64,000 nucleotides of DNA, from NCBI GenBank assembly GCA_032154105.1, contig JALDYI010000003.1, forward strand, positions 20,540-84,539, in the 5' to 3' direction. Positions 32,259 to 39,218 of the stretch are shown piece after piece. A program made the translations under genes and the position numbers. The notes under the pieces were generated by a model, which saw only the letters and a list, made by a program, of their open reading frames with translations, had not been told where the DNA came from and did no database searches. Position 1 is the first letter of the stretch. Each line of letters begins with the position of its first letter. Origin of the DNA: UBA6022 sp032154105 (GTDB lineage Bacteria; Patescibacteriota; Saccharimonadia; Saccharimonadales; Saccharimonadaceae).

Positions 32259-32984
32259 CTACTTGATGCGCCGTAGCAGATAAAAGCGCTCCTGGTTGCC
32301 CTTGGCACCCGCCACGTCACTGTCACGCTTGTCAACTACTGTAAAATATAATTTCGCCCACGCTTCAAAATCCTTCAGAATTTGACGTCGGATCGAATCA
32401 TTTTTGATAATTCCTTTATTCGTCTGATTCTTGCCTGCCTCAAATTGTGGCTTGAGCATGATCGCAAACTGAGTCGCCTGAGTACAAAGATAGTTCACAA
32501 GGTGTGGCAATATCTCGCGAACACTAATAAATGACACATCCATGACGATAACATCTGGCTTGTCGCCCTCGATATAAAAATCGCGAATATCAGTTTTCTC
32601 ATGAAGCTTGATCCGTGGATGACCTTTCAGGCTTGGATGGAGCTGATCGGTACCAACATCAACCGCATAGACAAGCTTCGCCCCAGAGCGTAGTGCATAG
32701 TCCGTAAAGCCACCAGTGCTACTGCCAACATCGAGTACGACCTTATCTTTGAAGTCGAGCTTCAAGATATCCGACACGCTCGCAAGCTTAAGCCCAGCCC
32801 GGCTCACATACTGCTGATCGGCCATGAGCTTAATAGCACTATCGTCACGAACAAAATGACCAGGCTTGGTCACCACCTTGCCATCGACCGTTACCTTGCC
32901 AAGCTTAACCCAGCTTTCCGACTGTGAACGGCTGCTCGTGAGGCCCCTTTTTGTTAACTCGATATCAAGTCGCTGTTTTGTCAT
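32259..32984 (-). CDS. tlyA: TlyA-family rRNA 2'-O-methyltransferase
   Basis: 241 aa from ATG 32984, which overlaps the stop of the upstream gene (ATGA). N-terminal S4 RNA-binding domain (RLDIELTKRGLTSSRSQSES), then an FtsJ/Rossmann methyltransferase: VLDVGSSTGGFTDYAL (SAM motif), AVDVGTDQLH, DVIVMDVSFISV, LKPQFEAG. Members methylate 16S C1409 and 23S C1920 riboses; the older name is hemolysin A. Confidence 0.93.
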   Translation of the reverse strand: MTKQRLDIELTKRGLTSSRSQSESWVKLGKVTVDGKVVTKPGHFVRDDSAIKLMADQQYVSRAGLKLASVSDILKLDFKDKVVLDVGSSTGGFTDYALRSGAKLVYAVDVGTDQLHPSLKGHPRIKLHEKTDIRDFYIEGDKPDVIVMDVSFISVREILPHLVNYLCTQATQFAIMLKPQFEAGKNQTNKGIIKNDSIRRQILKDFEAWAKLYFTVVDKRDSDVAGAKGNQERFYLLRRIK

Positions 32985-34708
32985 GGGTACATAATTCCTT
33001 CTACATCTCGGGTAATCTGCGCGATATTCTCCCATGAGCTGCCTTTTGTTAATATCGTCATTGCGTAGGTTCCTTTTGGATGGTGGACAATACCTGTGTC
33101 ATTGAGGTAGTCCCACAAAAAACCAACCTTGTCTTGCACCGTACCTTTACTACCAGCCGGAATGCCTCGTCGATAGATTTGCCGACTCATCTTATCGAGC
33201 AAATTTGATCGATCATCGCCGCTGAGCAATGAACCGTTGTGAATGCCGATCATTAGACGGTTAAGATCGGCAGCCGAGGTCTGCGTGGCGGTAGGATTGG
33301 TAAATGTCGTAGCCCGGCTAATGCCACGGGCATATAAAAAGTTGTTGATATTTGTACGACCAAATTTCTTGAGCAACTCCTCGGCGCACTCATTGGCTGA
33401 TACAACGATAGTCTTCTCCAGGCAGGCTGCCATGTCATAGCCTAAAATTGGGTCATTCCAATGCACTTCACCACTGCGGATTTTATCGAATAATACAAGC
33501 GACAAGAGCACCTTGTAGGTGCTAGCCGACACTGTTCCCTCGTCTGCTCGTGCACCAACAGACCATCCACTGCCATCAAGTTGGGTAATCGCGATGCGCG
33601 TATTTGAGCTCTTACCAACATAGTCGACGTACGCCTGTAGTCCGGCGCGTGACGATGAATAGCTTCGATCAAAACTCACCGGTGGCGTCACCGGATTCAT
33701 GACGAGTTTGATTGTGGCCGAACTCGGCGTGCCCGCAACGGCCGCCTTCAATGCATCGGCAAGCTTCGCTTGATCTACACCTAGGCCACTAGCGGCGGTC
33801 GTGCGACCCACCTCAACTCCGTCTGTAAGCCTTGCCTTGACAGTACCAGGCTTAACGTCCACCTGGCCAGCAATACGAGATGCATACGCCGCAACCGCCT
33901 CGTCTTTAATAATCAGCACCACCTTGCCCGCATCATCTATATCGGTCGAAAGCCACTTCGCAATATCGATCGGCTCAACAGCTATGCTCTTGTCGTTGCG
34001 GTCTTTCAGAGTGAGCTTATGTGCGATATAGCCCTCTGCCTGCGTGCGGACCGGTTCAATGTCTTTCATGCCCCGTTTCGGAGCGGTGGCTGCCACTTGC
34101 AGCTGAAGTGTCGTCTGCTTTCCAGTAAATGGAGTATACTGCATGCGTTCTCGGACGATATCTGCCGTAACCACACGGCCATCATGCGACTCTGTTACGA
34201 CAAGCTTGCCATCAGTAATAGTGAGTGCAGCATCTACCGGAGCTACTGTTATCTGCGAAGCTACCTTCTCGGCGTATTGCTTCAGCTGGTCCTGATTGAA
34301 ATCAACCTGAAGATGACTAATATCCGGCTGACGAAATAAGATTGAAAATGGAATGAAACGCTGCCACAACGGATACTCAATAGCTTCATTCACCATAAGA
34401 TCACTCTTTAGCTCAGCGCCGGCTTCGGCAAGTGGCGCCGTCGTCTGTTTATCACCAGATTGCACCGTTAGCGAGGCATCTTGAAACAGTGCATGAACCT
34501 TAGCCGATAGCACTTCTTCAGTTTGCAGTGCAATCGATTCACTACCCATCCGCGCAAGTGGCAATGCCTTCGACTGCGGATACAACAACTGCACCGCCAC
34601 AACGACAACGAACACACCCGCAAGACCAATCAATAACCCTCGGCGATGCCGCTTTAGTACACTCTTAATAGTATCTAGCCATTTCAAGTGCCTATCATTG
34701 ATAACCAT
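32981..34708 (-). CDS. Class A beta-lactamase-fold serine hydrolase with large extracellular N-terminal region
   Basis: 575 aa. Basic N-tail and one TM helix (about 24-44), then about 300 residues of repeated alpha/beta modules resembling the peptidoglycan-binding domains that precede YkuD or VanW proteins. The catalytic domain spans about 365-575: SxxK is S396-T-Y-K399, SxN is SAN at 437-439, and the KTG box reads KVG at 527-529. A role in peptidoglycan processing is more likely than antibiotic hydrolysis. Co-transcribed with tlyA. A TAAAAT lies 7 nt before the ATG. Confidence 0.75.
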   Translation of the reverse strand: MVINDRHLKWLDTIKSVLKRHRRGLLIGLAGVFVVVVAVQLLYPQSKALPLARMGSESIALQTEEVLSAKVHALFQDASLTVQSGDKQTTAPLAEAGAELKSDLMVNEAIEYPLWQRFIPFSILFRQPDISHLQVDFNQDQLKQYAEKVASQITVAPVDAALTITDGKLVVTESHDGRVVTADIVRERMQYTPFTGKQTTLQLQVAATAPKRGMKDIEPVRTQAEGYIAHKLTLKDRNDKSIAVEPIDIAKWLSTDIDDAGKVVLIIKDEAVAAYASRIAGQVDVKPGTVKARLTDGVEVGRTTAASGLGVDQAKLADALKAAVAGTPSSATIKLVMNPVTPPVSFDRSYSSSRAGLQAYVDYVGKSSNTRIAITQLDGSGWSVGARADEGTVSASTYKVLLSLVLFDKIRSGEVHWNDPILGYDMAACLEKTIVVSANECAEELLKKFGRTNINNFLYARGISRATTFTNPTATQTSAADLNRLMIGIHNGSLLSGDDRSNLLDKMSRQIYRRGIPAGSKGTVQDKVGFLWDYLNDTGIVHHPKGTYAMTILTKGSSWENIAQITRDVEGIMYP

Positions 34709-34731
34709 AGGACCTATTTTACCACTTATGA

Positions 34732-35292
34732 TTATTTTTTGCGTTCGCGGTATTCACCGGTGCTCGTATCGACGGAGATGATGTCACCAACTTTAATAAA
34801 CGCCGGTACTTTGACGGTGATGCCTGTTTCGAGCGTTGCGTCTTTGAGGACGCTACTTGTGGTATCGCCTTTTACGACATCCTCAGAATACGTCACTTCA
34901 AGATATAGATTCTTTGGAAGCTCAACATTGATCACGCGATCGCCAAAGAACTGCAAGCTGAGCTCATCACCTTCTTTAAGGTAGCCTGATGCCGCATCAA
35001 CGATATCAGCGTTAAGCTCAAACTGCTCAAATGTCGCTGGATCCATAAAGTAATAGAGGTCGCCATCAGTATATAGGTACTGAACAGTTTTAGTACTCAC
35101 TTCGGCACGCTCGATCTTATCTTGACCCTTAAAGGTCTTAGGAATCACACTGCCATCAATAAGGTTTTTTAGCTTTACGTTCACAATGCTACCGCCGCGA
35201 CCCATCACCTTTTGGTTGTAGTCGGTCACGCGGTATGGCTTGCCGTCAATTTGGCAAACAACGCCCTTTTTAAGATCAGTTGGTTGGTACAT
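34732..35292 (-). CDS. efp: Elongation factor P
   Basis: 186 aa from ATG 35292 with AAGGAAGGG upstream. Rescues ribosomes stalled on polyproline. KOW-like domain I, then OB domains II and III, ending VDTSTGEYRERKK. The tip of the domain-I loop is VMGRGGSI, with Arg32 where E. coli and B. subtilis have the modified Lys (PGKG). No EarP or EpmA gene is visible here. Polyproline stretches in this window (such as MPSMPPMPDFSTLPPLPD in the DHH-like protein) would need EF-P. Confidence 0.95.
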   Translation of the reverse strand: MYQPTDLKKGVVCQIDGKPYRVTDYNQKVMGRGGSIVNVKLKNLIDGSVIPKTFKGQDKIERAEVSTKTVQYLYTDGDLYYFMDPATFEQFELNADIVDAASGYLKEGDELSLQFFGDRVINVELPKNLYLEVTYSEDVVKGDTTSSVLKDATLETGITVKVPAFIKVGDIISVDTSTGEYRERKK

Positions 35293-35373
35293 AGTGGAAT
35301 AACCCTTCCTTAGAAATGCGACGTGACGCACATCGATTGATATGCGCCACAACGTTTTCTAACAATTTATATA

Positions 35374-35577
35374 TTAGTTAGATGTCACGAATGGCATGAG
35401 TGCCAAGTGACGAGCGCGCTTGATAGCGACAGCGAGCTGACGCTGCTGCTTTGCTGAAAGACCAGTCTTTGCAATTGGTTCAATCTGACCATACACGTTG
35501 ATAAAACGCTGTAGTGTCTTTACGTCTTTGTAGTCAAAGTACGCAGGTGTATCTTTTTTGAATCGCTTAATAGCCAT
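35374..35577 (-). CDS. rpsR: 30S ribosomal protein S18
   Basis: 67 aa, slightly short. Core KDVKTLQRFINVYGQIEP, then RQLAVAIKRARHLALMPF is diagnostic. Third gene of rpsF-ssb-rpsR. Confidence 0.96.
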   Translation of the reverse strand: MAIKRFKKDTPAYFDYKDVKTLQRFINVYGQIEPIAKTGLSAKQQRQLAVAIKRARHLALMPFVTSN

Positions 35578-35599
35578 GATATTCTCCTAAAATTATTCC

Positions 35600-36046
35600 C
35601 TAAAAAGGAATCTCGCTTAAATCAATAGGTTTGTCGTCGATGTCTTCAATTACAACATCATCAGACTTTTTGTTCTGGCTCTGGCCAGCGTTTGAGTAGC
35701 TCGATTGTCCACCTTGAGAGTCACCGTTAGGGCCGTCGAGGAATGTTACGTCCGTTGCAACAACCTCTACCTTAGAGCGCTTCTTACCGGTTTCTTTGTC
35801 GTCCCAGCTATCTTGGCGAAGGCGACCCTGCACGAGGCAGCGACGACCTTTTGAAAGATACTGGCTAACGAGCTCACCGAGCTTTTCCCAGGCTGTCACA
35901 TCAAAGAAGTCAGCCGCATCTTCTTGACCACCGCGATCAACTGCAATACTAAAGCTTGTAATTGTCTTACCGGTTGATGTTGTGCGCACTTCAGGGTCGC
36001 GAGTAAGGCGCCCCATCAAGATAACTTGATTGATTGACTTTGCCAT
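35600..36046 (-). CDS. ssb: Single-stranded DNA-binding protein
   Basis: 148 aa. OB fold (INQVILMGRLTRDPEVRTT; FDVTAWEKLGELVSQYLSKG), Gly/Gln/Ser-rich linker, and the acidic tip DLSEIPF that recruits repair and replication proteins. Lies between rpsF and rpsR as in many bacteria. Confidence 0.96.
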   Translation of the reverse strand: MAKSINQVILMGRLTRDPEVRTTSTGKTITSFSIAVDRGGQEDAADFFDVTAWEKLGELVSQYLSKGRRCLVQGRLRQDSWDDKETGKKRSKVEVVATDVTFLDGPNGDSQGGQSSYSNAGQSQNKKSDDVVIEDIDDKPIDLSEIPF

Positions 36047-36051
36047 GGTTT

Positions 36052-36402
36052 CTACTCCTCTTCTTTTTCGTCGTTAGATGCAGATCGGTTCTTAGCTTCT
36101 TCAAGCGCCTTGCGGCCCTTTTCGTCAACAGTGACAAGGAGGTAACGAAGTACTTCATCGGTAATGTTAAGTGTGTTGCTAATTTTTAGGAGCGCTTCAG
36201 CTGGAAGCTTCACGTCCATGTACACGTACACGGCAAAATCTTCGCGGTTGATCTTGTAAGCAAGCTTTTTCTTGCCCCAGTTGTCTTCGCGGATGATTTC
36301 ACCACCATGAGTCTTGATAAGGTCACGAACTTTCGTAAGTGGTGCCTCGATGTCGACCTCTAGGTCAGGGTGAATCAGAACTGTTAGTTCGTATTCTTTC
36401 AT
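36052..36402 (-). CDS. rpsF: 30S ribosomal protein S6
   Basis: 116 aa. YELTVLIHPDLEVDIEAPL, then GGEIIREDNWGKKKLAYKI is typical. The acidic tail (NRSASNDEKEEE) recalls the glutamylated tail of E. coli S6. AGAGGAGG ribosome site. First gene of the operon; a TATAAT on the minus strand about 65 bp upstream and a hairpin CTTATG/CATAAG in the leader (near 36436-36453) may be its promoter and autoregulatory site. Confidence 0.95.
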   Translation of the reverse strand: MKEYELTVLIHPDLEVDIEAPLTKVRDLIKTHGGEIIREDNWGKKKLAYKINREDFAVYVYMDVKLPAEALLKISNTLNITDEVLRYLLVTVDEKGRKALEEAKNRSASNDEKEEE

Positions 36403-36533
36403 AGATTTCCTCCTCTGGAATCCTTTTGGATGCTTATGTCGCGCATAAGCCGAGTTAATAACACCTGTAATTATACTAGATTTTACCTGTTACGTCTAGA
36501 TGAGATATCGCCCTCGCCACAACGCGGTCATGC

Positions 36534-36562
36534 TTGCAATAACTATTGATATCGGTTTAAAT
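36534..36562 (+). promoter_or_regulatory. Putative promoter of the 124-aa gene
   Basis: -35 TTGCAA (36534-36539), 17-bp spacer, -10 TTAAAT (36557-36562). Confidence 0.5.
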
Positions 36563-36611
36563 TATCCTCGACAACCGTCACAATCCGCACATCGACAGAA
36601 AGTTGTTCGCA

Positions 36612-36986
36612 ATGACAACTACAGCAACGCTTGACCCTGTACTACAAGCCAATGGTCGACTGACCGTCGAGGAGTTCTACAAATTGGCACAAACCCTCGC
36701 CCAGCGACGGAGCCCGGCAGGCTACCTATCCGCCGAGCTCACACACTGGCGTGACGGCGGCTTCGACCCTGCCGAGCTGCGAAAGGATGTTCAGGCCTCA
36801 CTGGAGAGTCTGCTCCGTTCGCTCGCCCAGTGGCAACTCCGCTTCGACGGCAATTACGAGCACCTCCAGCGGACGCTGAAGCTCATCGAAGACGGCAGCG
36901 CCAAGCAGCATGGAGACGACACGGTCATTGCACGCACACTCGTAGACTGGTGCAAGAACTTCCCGGCATTCGTCGAGGAGTCCTGA
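36612..36986 (+). CDS. Hypothetical 124-aa soluble helical protein
   Basis: Start at ATG 36612; an in-frame TTG at 36603 is less likely. Predicted mostly alpha-helical (VEEFYKLAQTLAQRR, LRKDVQASLESLLRSLAQW, YEHLQRTLKLIEDG), one Cys, no signal peptide or membrane segment. GC-rich codon choice differs from neighbours. It is monocistronic between the rpsF operon (divergent) and a shared terminator with the pilin genes. No family recognised. Confidence 0.6.
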   Translation: MTTTATLDPVLQANGRLTVEEFYKLAQTLAQRRSPAGYLSAELTHWRDGGFDPAELRKDVQASLESLLRSLAQWQLRFDGNYEHLQRTLKLIEDGSAKQHGDDTVIARTLVDWCKNFPAFVEES

Positions 36987-37007
36987 GTCCGTCACCCTAG
37001 AAGTTTA

Positions 37008-37039
37008 AGAGCCCGCCTCCTTCTTGGGCGGCGGGCTCT
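37008..37039. terminator. Terminator between the 124-aa gene and the pilin cluster
   Basis: GAGCCCGCC pairs with GGCGGGCTC (12-nt loop). Serves both convergent units; T tracts are weak. Confidence 0.7.
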
Positions 37040-37058
37040 AACTATTTACAAAGAAATT

Positions 37059-37625
37059 TTACCCAGCAAGGCCGAGTCGGATCCAACAGTTCGTTCGGGT
37101 TGATGAAGATGACGTATAGCCGGTCGTAGAACTTATTGTGTTAGTGACACTAGCATTTGACACATTCGGGACTCCACATGGCACATTCTGTCCATCGAGC
37201 CAAAATTCAAGTCGAATTGGTGCTGGATCACCGTTATACGTCGCGGTAGATTCATAGATATATTGGACACCATAGTTCCCTCCGACTGCCGGTTGTACTT
37301 GCTGCGGCGGAGTACCGATTTTTTTCAATTCGTTCATCAACGTAGTGTTGCCACCTGTATTTGCCGTCCCGGTACTATTTGTACACAGGTTATCAAGCGT
37401 GCCACAAGAGCCAAACGTCGTCGGGTATGTTCCATATGTTGCTGTATAACCATTTATCAGCTTCATGAGTTGACTAATAGCCGAGATACGCGCGGAATTA
37501 TTCGCCCGCTGCTGAATACCGTTATAGGCGACGACAGTAATTGCTGCCAAGATGCCGATTATCACAATGACGATCAATAACTCGACGATCGTGAAACCAG
37601 CGCCTTTCTTCTTATCACCTAGCAC
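37059..37625 (-). CDS. Type IV pilin-like protein (accessory pilin 1)
   Basis: 188 aa. Signal GAG-FTIVELLIVIVIIGILAA with +5 Glu, then the shared helix end VAYNGIQQRA. Cys pairs occur in FGSCGTLDNLCTN and toward the C-terminus (VPCGVPN, TNCWIRLG). It overlaps the next pilin upstream by 7 nt. The unusually regular N-terminus is the one shared by all five pilins outside the main pilus locus. Confidence 0.8.
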   Translation of the reverse strand: MLGDKKKGAGFTIVELLIVIVIIGILAAITVVAYNGIQQRANNSARISAISQLMKLINGYTATYGTYPTTFGSCGTLDNLCTNSTGTANTGGNTTLMNELKKIGTPPQQVQPAVGGNYGVQYIYESTATYNGDPAPIRLEFWLDGQNVPCGVPNVSNASVTNTISSTTGYTSSSSTRTNCWIRLGLAG

Positions 37626-38059
37626 GCCGGTTTACTCCACCATGTGACACCAGCGTTCCCCACGCCACGATGACATGCTGGTCGGGTTTCGTAGGATATT
37701 CTGATGCCATACGACCCACTACTAGCAGAACCTCGAACGTATTGGTAGTTAGTAAAGGCCGTAACTGGATCATTAGGGATTGAATTAATATACTTTGGGA
37801 CCAAGGCTGTCGAGAGATCAGAGAGATTATAGCCAACATTATCACTACCCGCTGACGGGTAGCTGTCGTTATCAGCCCGGTATAACTCAAGCGCTTTTTG
37901 GATACCAGCGATATCAGAGGTTCGCGCAGAGTCACGCGCCCGCTGCTGGATGCCGTTATAGGCCACGATTGTAATAGCGGCCAAGATACCAATTATCACA
38001 ATGACTATTAGCAGCTCGACGATCGTGAATCCAGATTGCTTCTTTATGCTTCCCACCAT
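37619..38059 (-). CDS. Type IV pilin-like protein (accessory pilin 2)
   Basis: 146 aa. Signal QSG-FTIVELLIVIVIIGILAA, VAYNGIQQRARDSART. The central part (GIQKALELYRADNDSYPSAG) is the classic GspG/PilE alpha-beta loop (LYRxDNxxYP). It ends with a Cys pair (RPACHRG, KPAC). Confidence 0.8.
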   Translation of the reverse strand: MVGSIKKQSGFTIVELLIVIVIIGILAAITIVAYNGIQQRARDSARTSDIAGIQKALELYRADNDSYPSAGSDNVGYNLSDLSTALVPKYINSIPNDPVTAFTNYQYVRGSASSGSYGIRISYETRPACHRGVGNAGVTWWSKPAC

Positions 38060-38113
38060 ATTCCTCTTATTCTATCATCTAACTCTTTGCATTAAAAATA
38101 CACTGTCACACAC

Positions 38114-38653
38114 CTAGCACCCAGGCGTAATATACGGGATCTGTACACTATTATCGGTTGCCCAGGCGCCCGTAATTGGTTGCTTGAACACACCTATGTA
38201 ATCCCTGCCCGCACCACACGGCACCGATGCACCCTCTTTTTCGTTTTCATCGAGCACATACGGCCGACCCCAGGGATCAATAAGATTATTTATATTGATA
38301 TTCGATGCCGTTGAAATCGCTTGGAGAGCGGTGCGATAGTTTGTCCAGCAGCTATCGGTTGCTTGATTGAGCATGGCAAGATCAGTTCCTGCGGGCTTAT
38401 TCATACAGTTACCAGCAGTACCTGTGGAATTCGTAATGAAGCGTAACGCCTGTTCGCCGGAATTATAGCGGGCTGCCTGAATTGCCTTGCTGAACGTCGC
38501 AAGATCACTAGCGATCTTTGTGTTCTGCGCCCGTTGCTGAATGCCGTTATAGGCAACGACAGTAATCGCCGCTAAAATACCAATAATAACGATGACGATC
38601 AAAAGCTCTACGATCGTAAAGCCTGCCTGTCGTTTTATTCTCGCCCTAGCCAT
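38114..38653 (-). CDS. Type IV pilin-like protein (accessory pilin 3)
   Basis: 179 aa from ATG 38653, which overlaps the end of accessory pilin 4 by 8 nt; longer readings only extend into that gene. Signal RQAG-FTIVELLIVIVIIGILAA. Four Cys (GNCMNKP, DSCWTN, VPCGAG and the C-terminal Cys) suggest two disulfides. Confidence 0.8.
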   Translation of the reverse strand: MARARIKRQAGFTIVELLIVIVIIGILAAITVVAYNGIQQRAQNTKIASDLATFSKAIQAARYNSGEQALRFITNSTGTAGNCMNKPAGTDLAMLNQATDSCWTNYRTALQAISTASNININNLIDPWGRPYVLDENEKEGASVPCGAGRDYIGVFKQPITGAWATDNSVQIPYITPGC

Positions 38654-39161
38654 TTGTCCATGTCCTCCATCCACTACCGTATCCCGAACCACCACTGATG
38701 GGGGATGACCCACTGAGAGTACTTGCGCACATCGGGCCGTAATTAGCCGCGCCCGTCCAGGCGGTTGCACCAGTATACTCACGTACGCCGCCACTGGTGG
38801 CATAAAGTCGCTTCCCCGATAGCGGTATTGCGGCAATTGAATACTCCTGTGCGGTTGAGGAAACGCAAGGCACAAGATTAAACGGTGAAGCGGCGTCGAT
38901 CCAGTAAGCATCCTTATTAATACGGACATCGAGGACTGCTAAATCAGCCGTCGTACTTGGATACACGCCATTATTGGCGTAAAACAGACCAAATTGCTTA
39001 GAAAGATTGGCAAGATCACTTTGAACCGAGGCATCATTGGAGCGATTTTGGATACCATTGTAGGCGACAATTGTAATAGCAGCGAGAATGCCGATGATCA
39101 CAATAACAATCAAGAGTTCAACAATCGTAAAACCTGTTTGTTTTTTGTAAATGCCCATCAT
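38646..39161 (-). CDS. Type IV pilin-like protein (accessory pilin 4)
   Basis: About 171 aa from ATG 39161 (39158 equally possible). Signal KQTG-FTIVELLIVIVIIGILAA, then FGLFYANNGVYPST. First gene of the accessory pilin group in transcription order; a TATAGT lies 10 nt upstream. Gly/Ser/Trp-rich C-terminus (SGGSGYGSGWRTWTNG). Confidence 0.8.
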   Translation of the reverse strand: MMGIYKKQTGFTIVELLIVIVIIGILAAITIVAYNGIQNRSNDASVQSDLANLSKQFGLFYANNGVYPSTTADLAVLDVRINKDAYWIDAASPFNLVPCVSSTAQEYSIAAIPLSGKRLYATSGGVREYTGATAWTGAANYGPMCASTLSGSSPISGGSGYGSGWRTWTNG

Positions 39162-39188
39162 ACTTATGATTACTATACTATGAGGATA

Positions 39189-39218
39189 CAAAAAGTGACA
39201 ACCTAAAGGCTGTCACTT
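39189..39218 (-). terminator. ftsK terminator overlapping the ftsK stop codon
   Basis: On the minus strand AGTGACAGCC pairs with GGTTGTCACT, then TTTTTG. The stop TAG of ftsK lies in the loop. Confidence 0.75.

Noticed and set aside
32981..34708. Antibiotic-resistance beta-lactamase
   Set aside because: SxxK, SxN and a KVG box are present, but the long extracellular N-terminal region and the membrane anchor point to a cell-wall hydrolase role; no Ambler-type Glu166 region was recognised.
36403..36480. S6:S18 autoregulatory leader RNA motif before rpsF
   Set aside because: A hairpin CTTATG/CATAAG is present, but the CCG bulge typical of the S6:S18 RNA motif is not seen, so it is only mentioned under rpsF.
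37059..39161. Repeated sequence at the 5' ends of the pilin genes considered as a CRISPR or transposon repeat
   Set aside because: The repeats are in-frame coding sequence for the pilin signal helix, spaced by gene length, without spacers or inverted ends.
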